Shown here piece after piece: positions 25,562-34,454 of a DNA stretch of 64,000 nt. The position numbers were made by a program, and so were the translations under genes. Location of the stretch: NCBI RefSeq assembly GCF_002101555.1, contig NZ_LQOL01000045.1, positions 62,001-126,000 of the forward strand, in the 5' to 3' direction. The stretch's first letter is position 1. The number at the start of each line of letters is the position of its first letter. This DNA comes from Mycolicibacterium canariasense (lineage in GTDB: Bacteria > Actinomycetota > Actinomycetes > Mycobacteriales > Mycobacteriaceae). The notes beneath the pieces were generated by a model. The model worked only from the letters and a program-made list of their open reading frames with translations, ran no database searches and was not told the origin of the DNA.

Positions 25562-26155
25562 ATGACTGAAGACCGACCATCCGCCAGAGGTTCTCGGCGA
25601 GAGCTCCTGTTGAAGGTCGCAGCCGAGCTTTTCCTGGAGCATCCCTATGACTCGGTCACCGTCGGGATGGTATGCGCGAAGGCAGGTATCTCGGCACCAG
25701 GCCTCTATCGTCACTTCCAGAACAAGCAGGCTCTGCTGATCGCCGTCGTGGAAAATCCCATCGGATCGCTGCACGAGTTCGCCCGCAAGGTTGCCGAGGA
25801 ACAGGACGATCCGCACGCCGCGCTGACGGCGATGGTGGATTTCCACATCCGCAGTGTCGTGGAAGGGCCTCCGACCCCACTGATCTTCCTCAAGAACGAG
25901 TACGCACTTCCCGAGGCGGATCGACGACGAATCCGTCGTGCCATGAATCTCTATGCCGAAGAATGGATTTCGGTCGTGTCGGTCCTGCGCACCGATTTGT
26001 CGGACCCTGCGGTGCGGCTACTGACCCAGACCGTCTTCTCGATGCTCAACGCAGCAGCGACGCTACACAAGGGACTCGACCACGAGACGATCATCGCCAC
26101 CATGTCCACCGCCGCCTATCACGCCTTGACCGAAACATCCCGCCCGCCAGGCTGA
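25562..26155 (+). CDS. TetR family transcriptional regulator, likely repressor of the catabolic island
   Basis: 197 residues from the ATG at 25562 (a GTG at 25553 is the alternative). HTH: YDSVTVGMVCAKAGISAPGL, YRHFQNKQALLIAVVE. The C-terminal domain has LIFLKNEYALPEADRRRIRR and ATMSTAAYHALTE. Nearly all of it aligns with the frameshifted tetR at 14834-15530. Because both regulator genes and their flanking promoters share GTTAAT-type sites, it is the best candidate to bind the island operator. Acyl-CoA or substrate ligand unknown. Confidence 0.85.
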   Translation: MTEDRPSARGSRRELLLKVAAELFLEHPYDSVTVGMVCAKAGISAPGLYRHFQNKQALLIAVVENPIGSLHEFARKVAEEQDDPHAALTAMVDFHIRSVVEGPPTPLIFLKNEYALPEADRRRIRRAMNLYAEEWISVVSVLRTDLSDPAVRLLTQTVFSMLNAAATLHKGLDHETIIATMSTAAYHALTETSRPPG

Positions 26156-26162
26156 TACGGGC

Positions 26163-27287
26163 TCATCGAGGAGAGCGCGCGCCGCCACCCGCTGGGACTG
26201 GTTCGTCCCCCGATATGCCCCTCGACCACGACTCCAATCGTGCCCGGACAGAGGTCAGGTAACGCGCCGCGTCTGCGCCGTCGATCAGTCGATGGTCGTA
26301 GGTCAGTGACAGGTACGCCATGGGCCGGATGCGGATGAGCAAGGCGCCATCGGTGTCATGTTCGGGCACAAGCCGTTCGGTCACAGCGCCCACGCCCAGG
26401 ATTGCGGACTGGGGCTGGTTGATGATCGGGGTGTCGAACAATGCCCCTCGACTCCCCGTATTGGTGATGGTGAAGGTGCCACCGCTCAGATCGTCCGGCG
26501 CTATCGAGCCGTCGCGCACGGCCGCGGCCGCCGATGCGATGGCCGTCGCCATCTCGACGACACCCTGGTGCTGCGCGTCACGGATGACCGGCACCATGAG
26601 GCCCTTCGTGCTGTCCACCGCCATTCCCAGATGCACCGAGCCGTGGTAGGTCACCTCAGAACATTCGGAGTCCACCGTGGCGTTGATGATGGGGTGCTCG
26701 GCCAGCGCATCGACTGCCGCCACGGCTATGAAAGGCAAATAGGACAGCCGGGAACCGGTTCGCTCGTGAAACTGCTGTTTCATCTCCGCGCGCCGAATCG
26801 CCACCGACGTGAGGTCGGCTTCGACGACTGTGGTCAGTTGTGCTGCAGTGTGCAGTGATTCGACCATCCGGCGCGCAATCGTCCGGCGAATACGTGGCAG
26901 CTTCTCTACTCGGTCGGCGCTGGCACCGCCGTCCAGCCGAGCGGCCGGCGGCGGTTCTTCCGCGTCCGCGGGTATCGGTTGCGGGATGGGGTCCGCCGGC
27001 GGCGCCGACACCGGCGTAGCCGTGCGCGTCGGAGCCGCGATGCCGAGCGTCGCAACGACGGCGCCCACCGCCACGAGGGCATCCTCGGGTTCGACGATCT
27101 GCACCACGGTGCCGGCCGCGGGAGCCGGAATCTCGGTGTCGACCTTGTCGGTGGCGACCTCGAGCAACGGTTCGTCGAGTTCGACGGTATCGCCGACCGT
27201 CTTGAGCCATCTGGTGATGGTCGCCTCGGTGACGCCTTCACCAAGGCCGGGCAGGATCACCGAGATCTCATTTTCGGCAGGGGTCAT
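26163..27287 (-). CDS. 2-oxo acid dehydrogenase E2 (lipoyl acyltransferase) without subunit-binding domain
   Basis: 374 residues from the ATG at 27287, one base after the E1 stop. Residues 5-82 are a lipoyl domain with the lipoylated Lys48 in ATDKVDTE. Residues 83-127 are a Pro/Ala linker with no peripheral subunit-binding domain. Residues ~128-374 are the acyltransferase domain (PRIRRTIARRMVESL; catalytic YDHRLIDG near 330-337). It transfers an acyl group from the E1-bound thiamine adduct to CoA. The E3 is not encoded here and would have to be shared. Confidence 0.85.
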   Translation of the reverse strand: MTPAENEISVILPGLGEGVTEATITRWLKTVGDTVELDEPLLEVATDKVDTEIPAPAAGTVVQIVEPEDALVAVGAVVATLGIAAPTRTATPVSAPPADPIPQPIPADAEEPPPAARLDGGASADRVEKLPRIRRTIARRMVESLHTAAQLTTVVEADLTSVAIRRAEMKQQFHERTGSRLSYLPFIAVAAVDALAEHPIINATVDSECSEVTYHGSVHLGMAVDSTKGLMVPVIRDAQHQGVVEMATAIASAAAAVRDGSIAPDDLSGGTFTITNTGSRGALFDTPIINQPQSAILGVGAVTERLVPEHDTDGALLIRIRPMAYLSLTYDHRLIDGADAARYLTSVRARLESWSRGISGDEPVPAGGGARSPR

Positions 27288-27288
27288 G

Positions 27289-29628
27289 TCACACCGTCCC
27301 CACGAGATCGAGCGCGGCACCGACGATGCTGTCGGTGTCGATGCCGTGATACCGGTACACGTCCTCCAACGAGCCGACCTGACCAAATCTGCTGACGCCC
27401 AGCTGAATTCCCCGGACACCATTGACCGCGGGCAGAAAGGCCAGGGTGTGCGGGTGGCCGTCGAGGACGGTCAGCATCGGTGCCGCCCGACCGGCAGGGA
27501 AGAGCTGATCCAGAATCCACGTCGGTCCGTCGCCGCATCCCTGTCTGGCTTGCAACGCCTCGAACAGCAGACCCGGGCTGGTGACACAGACAACGTCGGC
27601 ATCGACACCCTGCTGGGCGAGGCGGTCGGCCGCGGCCAGGGTCTCGGTCATCAGGGCTCCCATTCCGACCAAAGTCAGCGCCGGGTGTGCGGCGCGGCGC
27701 AGCACGTAGCCTCCGGCCAGCACATGGCGGCGGCGCCGCTCCCGTCCTGCTGCGTCCTGCGGGACCGCAGCCAGCGACTGGTCCACCGGTCGCGTGGACA
27801 ATCGGATGTAAGCCGACGTGCCGTCGGGCCTGCCGAGACGGCCGATGCACGACAGCAGCGTCCATTCGACGTCGATGGCGAAAGCCGGCTCATAGCTGAC
27901 GCAGCCCGGCTGTTCCAGGCCGATGGATGGCGTCTTGATGGACTGGTGGGCGCCGCCTTCTGCGGCCAACGTCACGCCCGACGGGGTGCCAACCAGAATC
28001 GACTGCCCGCCGGCATAGATGCCGTACGACCACGGTTCCAACGCGCGCTCGACGAACGGGTCGTACAGCACGCCGATGGGAAGCAGCGGTTGTCCCCACC
28101 GGCTCCAGGTGGCGCCGAGCTCCCCCATCAGCCCCACCAGATTGGTCTCGGCGATACCAAGTTCCATGTGCTGACCGCTCGGCCGTTCGCGCCAGTGCAT
28201 GATGGTTTCGGGATCATCGTCGAACCAGTTGCGCCGCTCACTCGGCGACCAGACGCCGACCTTGTTCAGCCAACCGGCGAGGTTCGTCGTCGAGCTCACG
28301 TCCGGGCTGACGGTCACCACGCGCTTGGCAGCCTCCGGCGCCTGCCGGCTCAAATCGAGCAGAGCACGCCCCAACGCGGCTTGCGTGGTCGCGGTACCCG
28401 AAGGGGTGCGCCCGAAGTCACCGGGTATCGGCGGAGGGGTCATCATCTCCACCGGCTCGCGTTTGAGCCGCAGTGCCGTCTGCGCGCAGAGTCGCCCCGC
28501 CGGGCTGTCGGGATCGAATCGCGGCCAGGGCTGGTCGACGTTCACGCCGAGTTCGGCGGCCAGCTGTTCGTACTGCTCGGTGGTGAGCAACGACGAATGG
28601 TTCTGCGGATGCCCCTGAGTCGGCAGCCCTCGGCCCTTGATGGTGTAGGCGATGATCGCCGTGGGACGCGTGTCGTCGATCTGCCCGTACGCCGCACGCA
28701 GCGCGGAAAGATCGTGACCACCGAGATTGCGGATCGCTTGGAGCAAGTCGGCATCCTCCAACTCCGCCACCAGGGCGGTGATGGCCGGTGCCTCGGAACC
28801 CGATCCCGGTAGTCGCTGGCGGAGTTCGTCTGCGCTGCAACGCAGCAGACGCTGATACTCCGGATTGGGCATATCGAGAATCCTGTTGCGAAGCGCGGCA
28901 CCGCCCGGGCGGGCGAACAGCGATTCCAGCAGGGCGCCGAACTTGACGGTGATGACCTGCCAGCCCGCCGCGGTGAACATGGCTTCCAAGCGTCCGGCGG
29001 CGATATTGGGCACCACTCGGTCCAGCGACTGCCTGTTGAGGTCGATGATCCAGACGATCTCGCCCAAGTCGGCCACCGACGGGTCCAGGATCGCCTCCCA
29101 CACCGCACCTTCGTCCAGCTCCGCGTCGCCGACCAGCGAGTATTGCCTGCCCTTGCCGACGGTACCGATCTGTGTGTCGACGTATCGGCGCGCGATCGCA
29201 CCCCAGATCGGCGCGGTGGCACCGATTCCCACCGATCCGGTCGAGTAATCGACCGGATCGGGGTCCTTGGTGCGGCTGGGGTAGGACTGCAAACCGCCGA
29301 ATTCACGCAGCCTGGGCAGATAGGATGCGTCGAGTTCACCGATGAGGTAGTTGATCGCGTGCAGAACCGGCGAGGCGTGCGGTTTGACCGAGACCCGGTC
29401 TCCGGGCTGCAACTGTTCGAACCACAGCGACGTCATGATCGACACCATGGAAGCGCTGGACGCCTGGTGCCCACCGACCTTCATGCCGCTGGTGTTGGGT
29501 CGAACCCTGTTGGCGTGGTGAATGATCGCGGTCGACAACCAGAGGACCCGCTGTTCGATCTCGTGAAGCGGCGTCGGGGTCGTGTCGACATGGTGGGCGG
29601 TGTTGTGCACTGCGACGTGGCCGGGCAT
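27289..29628 (-). CDS. Homodimeric (AceE-like) 2-oxo acid dehydrogenase E1 component, N-terminally short
   Basis: 779 residues from the ATG at 29628 with AAGGA eight bases upstream; the frame continues to 30765 but overlaps the Lrp gene and is not coding. Thiamine-diphosphate motif GDAELDE...IDLNRQSLD; KPHASPVLHAINYLIGELD and GGLQSYPSR match the AceE active-site region. AceE proteins have about 890-930 residues; here homology starts at LHEIEQRVLWLSTAI, about 58 residues into E. coli AceE, so the docking segment is absent. It decarboxylates a 2-oxo acid of unknown identity and passes the acyl group to the E2. Confidence 0.8.
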   Translation of the reverse strand: MPGHVAVHNTAHHVDTTPTPLHEIEQRVLWLSTAIIHHANRVRPNTSGMKVGGHQASSASMVSIMTSLWFEQLQPGDRVSVKPHASPVLHAINYLIGELDASYLPRLREFGGLQSYPSRTKDPDPVDYSTGSVGIGATAPIWGAIARRYVDTQIGTVGKGRQYSLVGDAELDEGAVWEAILDPSVADLGEIVWIIDLNRQSLDRVVPNIAAGRLEAMFTAAGWQVITVKFGALLESLFARPGGAALRNRILDMPNPEYQRLLRCSADELRQRLPGSGSEAPAITALVAELEDADLLQAIRNLGGHDLSALRAAYGQIDDTRPTAIIAYTIKGRGLPTQGHPQNHSSLLTTEQYEQLAAELGVNVDQPWPRFDPDSPAGRLCAQTALRLKREPVEMMTPPPIPGDFGRTPSGTATTQAALGRALLDLSRQAPEAAKRVVTVSPDVSSTTNLAGWLNKVGVWSPSERRNWFDDDPETIMHWRERPSGQHMELGIAETNLVGLMGELGATWSRWGQPLLPIGVLYDPFVERALEPWSYGIYAGGQSILVGTPSGVTLAAEGGAHQSIKTPSIGLEQPGCVSYEPAFAIDVEWTLLSCIGRLGRPDGTSAYIRLSTRPVDQSLAAVPQDAAGRERRRRHVLAGGYVLRRAAHPALTLVGMGALMTETLAAADRLAQQGVDADVVCVTSPGLLFEALQARQGCGDGPTWILDQLFPAGRAAPMLTVLDGHPHTLAFLPAVNGVRGIQLGVSRFGQVGSLEDVYRYHGIDTDSIVGAALDLVGTV

Positions 29629-29775
29629 CGAGCATCCTTGTCGGTGAGCGAGGGGTGGAAACGGCGTCGCTGCACTGGACTCAGGTCGTGAGTCTGCGAA
29701 CCTGCTCGTGCCGGAACCCCTGGATAAGGGACCCGACATCGTGGTGACGAATCGTCTGCCGAGGTACGGTTCGCT

Positions 29776-29847
29776 CGTGCAAAAAGTCATCTTGAGTGGA
29801 CCATCTACACCTTGTATGCGCAATAACCGCCGCCTGCGATGTGCAAT
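29776..29847. promoter_or_regulatory. Repeated GyGCAAW boxes, candidate Lrp/AsnC sites
   Basis: CGTGCAAA (29776), TGCGCAAT (29817) and TGTGCAAT (29840) lie on the same face at spacings of about 41 and 23 bases between the divergent E1 and lrp genes. A fourth copy in inverted orientation (ATTGCGCG, 30416) follows the lrp gene. Regularly spaced weak boxes are usual for Lrp-type octamers. Confidence 0.35.
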
Positions 29848-29880
29848 CTGCCCACCAACCGGCACTCGCGTGTCGTCGGG

Positions 29881-30369
29881 ATGGGCATTGTGACAAACAA
29901 AACGCGTGTCGACGCGATCGACGCCAGGATCATCAGGGCACTCAACGACGATCCGCGGGCAACCGTGATCGCGCTCGCCGACGCCACCGGACTGTCCCGC
30001 AATACCGTCCAAGCCCGGCTCAGCAAGCTGGAAAGCCAGGGCGTATTGCGATCGCTCGAACGCCGCGTCGATCCGGCCGCGCTCGGATACCCGCTCACCG
30101 CTTTCATCCTGACCCGGGTGACACAGCGCAAGCTGGCCCGGATCGCCGCGTCCCTTGAGCAGGTTCCCGAGGTGATCGAAGTGCACGGGTTGGCGGGCGT
30201 CACCGACTTGATGGTCCATGTGGTGGCGCGGGAAGCCGATGATCTCTACCGGATAGCAGGGCAGATCCTGGACATCGACGGTGTGGAGCAGACAACCACG
30301 TCGCTGGTGATGCGCAAGCTGGTCGATTACCGGATCACCCCGCTGCTCGACGACCTCGACGACCGCTGA
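29881..30369 (+). CDS. Lrp/AsnC family transcriptional regulator
   Basis: 162 residues from the ATG at 29881 (MGIVTNKTRVDAIDARII); an ATG at 29839 would add 14 residues and is less family-like. N-terminal winged HTH (TVIALADATGLSRNTVQARL) and a C-terminal RAM ligand domain (VIEVHGLAGVTDLMVHVVAR; LVMRKLVDYRI). Divergent from the E1-E2 genes, which it probably controls in response to an amino acid or 2-oxo acid. Confidence 0.85.
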   Translation: MGIVTNKTRVDAIDARIIRALNDDPRATVIALADATGLSRNTVQARLSKLESQGVLRSLERRVDPAALGYPLTAFILTRVTQRKLARIAASLEQVPEVIEVHGLAGVTDLMVHVVAREADDLYRIAGQILDIDGVEQTTTSLVMRKLVDYRITPLLDDLDDR

Positions 30370-30536
30370 TCGATCTGCGCACGGACGGACGCCCGGCAAT
30401 CGGGAAAATTGGCAGATTGCGCGATGCTGCCGATGTCCGTTGCCTGACGGAGTAGGACCGTGTTCACTCGGTCGCACCCCAGCCGGTACTGCGCCGGTCG
30501 GTGCCAACATCATCGATCCCGAGGAGCGACGCCGCG

Positions 30537-32120
30537 ATGAACACCCGAAGGCAATCAGCGCAACCTCCGTCGATGAGCTACGAACCGTTGACACCCACCG
30601 CATACCTCGATCGGGCGGCCAGCTGTCATGGAGACCGATTGGCCGTGGTCGACGGCGACAACGGGTGGACCTACGAACAGCTCCACCTTCGGTCCGCTCA
30701 GCTCGCCGGCGCCCTGGCACAGTTGTCATCGGGCAAGCCCGTCGCCGTGTTGGCTCCCAACTCACATGTTCTGCTGGAGTCCCATTTCGGCGTTCCGTGG
30801 TCCGGTTCGCCGCTCATCGCACTGAACACCCGGCTCTCGGCGATCGAGATCGCCTACATGCTCAGCCATTCGGAGGCGTCCGTACTCATCTACGACCCGG
30901 GTCATGCCGAGGTCGTCGACCGCGTGCGGGCTCAGATGAGCAACTCACCGATCATGGTGCGGGCCGACGATGATCGGCACGGCGACTACGAGCAGATGCT
31001 GGCGGCGGCCCCGCCGGTACGGCGCACGCCGACAAACGAACTGGAGCTGCTGTCAGTCAACTACACATCGGGTACTACGGGAAAACCCAAGGGCGTCATG
31101 TACTCTCATCGCGGCGCGTATCTGCAAGCGTTGGCCATGGTCGGTCACACCGGGCTGTCCCCGTCCTCCGTCTATCTCTGGACACTCCCGATGTTTCACT
31201 GCAACGGATGGTGCTTCCCGTGGGCCGTGACAGCCGCGGCCGGCACCCATGTGTGCTTGCGCAAGGTCGACCCCTCCGACGTCTGGCGATTGATCCGCCA
31301 GCGGGGTGTCACTCACCTCAACGGCGCTCCAACGGTGCTGTCCATGCTGGCATACGCGGACGAGGCGGACAGCATCGATGGCACACCGGTCCGGGTCGCC
31401 ACCGGCGGCGCACCGCCCTCGCCGGCGATCCTACGCCGCATGACAGCACTCGGATTCGACGTCACCCATCTCTACGGGTTGACGGAGACCTATGGACCTG
31501 CCGCCATCTGCGACTGGCGCCCCGAGTGGGATGAGCTCGGTCTCGACGCGCGCGCAAAAATGAAAGCCCGGCAGGGCGTCGCGAACATGATTTCCTGCGA
31601 GATTCGCGTTCTCGACGACGACGGCGCCGACGTGCCGCCGGACGGCATCAGCACCGGCGAGATCGCGCTGCGCGGAAACAACGTGATGCTCGGGTATTTG
31701 CACGACCCGGAAGCCACCGAATCGGCGGCACCAGACGGCTGGTTCAGAACCGGCGACCTGGGGGTGCGCCATCCCGACGGTTACATTGAACTACGCGATC
31801 GCAGCAAGGACGTGATCATCTCGGGTGGAGAGAACATCGCCTCGGTAGAGGTCGAGCAAGCGATCATGGAACACCCCGCCGTCCTCGACGTTGCGGTCAT
31901 CGCCGTACCAGATGCTCAGTGGGGTGAGGTGCCGGCCGCCCACGTCGCACTCAAGCCCGGCTGTGAGGCGACGGCCGATGACATCATCGATCACGTGCGG
32001 TCCGCCATCGCGCGTTTCAAAGCCCCCAAGCACGTCATTTTCGGTGACCTACCGAAAACATCCACCGGCAAGACGCAGAAGTATCTCTTGCGCGAACGCA
32101 CCCGGCAAGACCGGGGATAG
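30537..32120 (+). CDS. Acyl-CoA synthetase (AMP-forming), medium-chain/AlkK-like
   Basis: 527 residues from the ATG at 30537, ten bases after GAGGAG. P-loop NYTSGTTGKPKGVMYSHR; THLYGLTETYGPAAICDW; GWFRTGDLGVRHPDGYIELR; C-terminal SGGENIASVEVEQAI and the catalytic Lys in LPKTSTGKTQKYLLR. It belongs to the ~530-residue FadD/AlkK group, distinct from the two larger island ligases. Its position after lrp suggests a link with the E1-E2 substrate, but no island operator is visible before it. Confidence 0.85.
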   Translation: MNTRRQSAQPPSMSYEPLTPTAYLDRAASCHGDRLAVVDGDNGWTYEQLHLRSAQLAGALAQLSSGKPVAVLAPNSHVLLESHFGVPWSGSPLIALNTRLSAIEIAYMLSHSEASVLIYDPGHAEVVDRVRAQMSNSPIMVRADDDRHGDYEQMLAAAPPVRRTPTNELELLSVNYTSGTTGKPKGVMYSHRGAYLQALAMVGHTGLSPSSVYLWTLPMFHCNGWCFPWAVTAAAGTHVCLRKVDPSDVWRLIRQRGVTHLNGAPTVLSMLAYADEADSIDGTPVRVATGGAPPSPAILRRMTALGFDVTHLYGLTETYGPAAICDWRPEWDELGLDARAKMKARQGVANMISCEIRVLDDDGADVPPDGISTGEIALRGNNVMLGYLHDPEATESAAPDGWFRTGDLGVRHPDGYIELRDRSKDVIISGGENIASVEVEQAIMEHPAVLDVAVIAVPDAQWGEVPAAHVALKPGCEATADDIIDHVRSAIARFKAPKHVIFGDLPKTSTGKTQKYLLRERTRQDRG

Positions 32121-32260
32121 TCGCGTTCGATAACGCCAACGACAACGCCGGGCCCTGGAGGGCCTCGGGCGACACCGATGACCCAGGGGCACATATGCGC
32201 TTTCATCGTGACCGGCACCGCTCGATCTCGGTACCCGACAACCCGACCGGAGGCAACACC

Positions 32261-32620
32261 GTGACCGCCGATGAGCTGGCTTGGCGTCTGGCCGACCTGC
32301 TGCCGCCGGTGTTGCCTGACATGGACCGGCACGCCATCTATGTTGCCCTGGGGTGTCGACACTTCCGTTCCGCCATCACGCTGTCGCTGCGTGCCGTGAT
32401 CAAGCACCGCTTAGGACTGCCCGCCGTAATGATCGACGACCTGCACACATGGATGGCCGTTCTGCACGATGACGGCGAGCGCGCTTCCCTCCAAGCCCTG
32501 TTGCAGATGGTGATTCAGCGCGAAGCCGCGCGCACCATACCGCCCTTGGCTCCCAGCCGGCGCCCACAGGTCGGCAGGGCACCCGCCGACGCAGGTGTGC
32601 AGTCCCATCACCACCGATGA
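32261..32620 (+). CDS. Small protein of unknown function
   Basis: 119 residues from a GTG at 32261 placed eight bases after GGAGG; the frame is open to 32195 without homology. The text (LADLLPPVLPDMDRHAIYVA, LRAVIKHRLGLPAVMIDDLH) is helical and has the look of a conserved mycobacterial hypothetical protein. The C-terminal 30 residues are basic and His-rich. No motif or function recognised. Confidence 0.55.
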   Translation: MTADELAWRLADLLPPVLPDMDRHAIYVALGCRHFRSAITLSLRAVIKHRLGLPAVMIDDLHTWMAVLHDDGERASLQALLQMVIQREAARTIPPLAPSRRPQVGRAPADAGVQSHHHR

Positions 32621-32633
32621 TCGTTCGGTCATC
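32616..32633. promoter_or_regulatory. Palindrome resembling the SDR/tetR operator at 5225
   Basis: GATGATCGTTCGGTCATC matches the core of the 5225-5252 palindrome at 16 of 18 positions and is itself nearly symmetric. It lies about 260 bp before the sigma factor gene. It may be chance or a second site of the same repressor. Confidence 0.3.
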
Positions 32634-32891
32634 GTCACCGCAGTGCGGGAATATCGAGCTCTCTGCGGCCCGATAGCCGAATCTCGTCAAAGGCAATGCT
32701 GCACAGCGTAATCCGCGTCCATATGGTGGCATGAAGGTAAGCAAGACCACACGACAGACCCCACCGAATTCATCCCATGTTTGAGACACTCATGTGGTGC
32801 GCCGACGGTGAGCACGCGTCCCCGGCGCCCGTGTCCGAACGATCGATCCGCGTCGACCGCGTCTCGATCCCGCCGCTGAGCAAGGAATGAG

Positions 32892-33563
32892 ATGCCCACG
32901 AACCCGATCACAGCCGCGACCTCCGATACGACCGAGAGCACCTGCACAGCAGGCACATCGGAGTGCTTCGCACGGGAGGTGATGCCCTACGCCTATGCCT
33001 TGCTGCGAAAGGCACGCCAGCTGACACGCAATGATGCCGACGCCGAGGACTTGACACAGGAAACGTTGCTGCGGGCCTATGCCGGCTTCGCGCGGTTGCG
33101 TCCCGACAGCAACATCCGCGCCTGGCTCTACCGCATCCAGACCAACACGTGGATCAGCACCCACCGTGCCCGCCTCTGTCGTCCACCGGAAAGCCTGACC
33201 GGCCGCATCACCGATGATCAACTGGCACACGATTGGCCGTGCGGCTCGGCGGCCTGCGCGTCGGCCGAGGTTGCCGCGCTCGAGCATCTGCCGCACGATC
33301 AGATCACGGCTGCGCTGCGCCATATCGACGAGGCACAGCGCACCGTCGTCTACCTCGCCGACGTGGAGGGCTTGCCCTACAAGGCCATTGCCCAGGTGAC
33401 CGGGATGCCGTTGGGCACGGTGATGTCGCGAATCCACCGCGGCCGCCGCGCTTTACGTGGCCTGCTCGACGATTACGCGCGCCGCCGCGGCTACCTACGT
33501 TCGGCCGACGTCATCGCGGCCGACGGCAGGGAAGTCGACTGTCCCGTGAGACTCCCCGGCTGA
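32892..33563 (+). CDS. ECF sigma factor (RNA polymerase sigma-70 family)
   Basis: 223 residues. Region 2 (about residues 30-95): ALLRKARQLTRNDADAEDLT, QETLLRAYAGFARLRPDSNI, RAWLYRIQTNTWI. Region 4 (about 155-205): VVYLADVEGLPYKAIAQVTG, MPLGTVMSRIHRGRRALR. It resembles the SigH/SigR (ECF12) group. That group is normally followed by a small zinc anti-sigma factor with HxxxCxxC; none is found here within the downstream 180 bases or on either strand nearby. The linker carries an unusual CGSAAC pair of cysteines. Confidence 0.85.
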   Translation: MPTNPITAATSDTTESTCTAGTSECFAREVMPYAYALLRKARQLTRNDADAEDLTQETLLRAYAGFARLRPDSNIRAWLYRIQTNTWISTHRARLCRPPESLTGRITDDQLAHDWPCGSAACASAEVAALEHLPHDQITAALRHIDEAQRTVVYLADVEGLPYKAIAQVTGMPLGTVMSRIHRGRRALRGLLDDYARRRGYLRSADVIAADGREVDCPVRLPG

Positions 33564-33739
33564 GCGCACCCGCCGTGACTCACACGCAGAATCACGTCGA
33601 CCCCGTCCCGCGGGTGGCTTCCTGGAGTCAGGACCTCTTGTAGCAGCAGACCCCGAATGGCGGCCACGGCCACGGTGGCCATGCTCAGCGCTTCCTTGGT
33701 CCTTCATCTGGACCCGCCGTCTCCTTGAGGTCTACCTCG

Positions 33740-34432
33740 TCACCCGAGCCGCCGAGTGCGCCATCGCGACAGATCCTCCTCCAGCACCGCAGGATCTCGC
33801 TCAGGAAAAACCTCGCCCGCGATCTCCAGACTGCGGATGCGATCCAGGTGAAAACCCCGGATGCCTTCCCGCAGCCGACACCATCCCACGAACATCCACG
33901 AATCACCTCCGCGCAGCAGACCCATCGGCTCGACGTCACGGCTGGTGTGCGTCTCACCGTCATCGGAGGTGTAGTCCAACCGTACGACCCGGCGCGCGGC
34001 GATTGCCTCGGGAATCAGTGAGATCGCCGCCGCGGAGGGCGACGGCGCGTCGATGACGAACATCGACGCCAACGCCTGACCGACCTGTGCGAGATGATCT
34101 TCCCGGCTGATCGCCAGGACCTTGGCCCGTGCCCGACGCGCTGCCGCCCCATACGGCGAGTTCTCCAGCAATCCGAGACCCGCGAGCACCGCGAGCGACT
34201 CCGGCACCGTGAGATTCAGCGGCGGCAGGGAGTGTTCCCGCAGGATCGAATACCCGCCTGACACCCCGTGGTCGGCATAGATCGGGACCCCCGCGAGCTG
34301 CAGGGACTGGATGTCACGCTCGACCGTGCGCTTGGACACGTCGAACTCCTCCGACAGCCGAGCGGCCGACAACGGCCGGCGTGCTCCCCGCAGCAGATCG
34401 ACCAGCGCGTACAACCGCTCGGCTCTCCTCAT
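33740..34432 (-). CDS. HTH/WYL domain transcriptional regulator (YafY-like)
   Basis: 230 residues. N-terminal DeoR-type HTH (LYALVDLLRGARRPLSAARL, SEEFDVSKRTVERDIQSLQL), then a WYL domain from about residue 137 (AIAARRVVRLDYTSDDGETH; GGDSWMFVGWCRLREGIRGF, HLDRIRSLE). It lies downstream in the same direction as the NTF2-like gene (22-bp gap) and may regulate that pair. Ligand unknown; WYL domains are thought to sense nucleotides or small molecules. Confidence 0.85.
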   Translation of the reverse strand: MRRAERLYALVDLLRGARRPLSAARLSEEFDVSKRTVERDIQSLQLAGVPIYADHGVSGGYSILREHSLPPLNLTVPESLAVLAGLGLLENSPYGAAARRARAKVLAISREDHLAQVGQALASMFVIDAPSPSAAAISLIPEAIAARRVVRLDYTSDDGETHTSRDVEPMGLLRGGDSWMFVGWCRLREGIRGFHLDRIRSLEIAGEVFPERDPAVLEEDLSRWRTRRLG

Positions 34433-34454
34433 GAACTATGAGTCTCCCCCGGTC

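Noticed and set aside
26809..28812. A 667-codon plus-strand open frame
   Set aside because: It is antisense to the E2 and E1 genes, shows no domain text, and arises from the high third-position GC of the real genes.
29629..30765. N-terminal extension of the E1 gene to 1158 codons
   Set aside because: It would overlap the lrp gene on the opposite strand along its whole length; homology to AceE starts only after 29628 and a good ribosome-binding site precedes that ATG.
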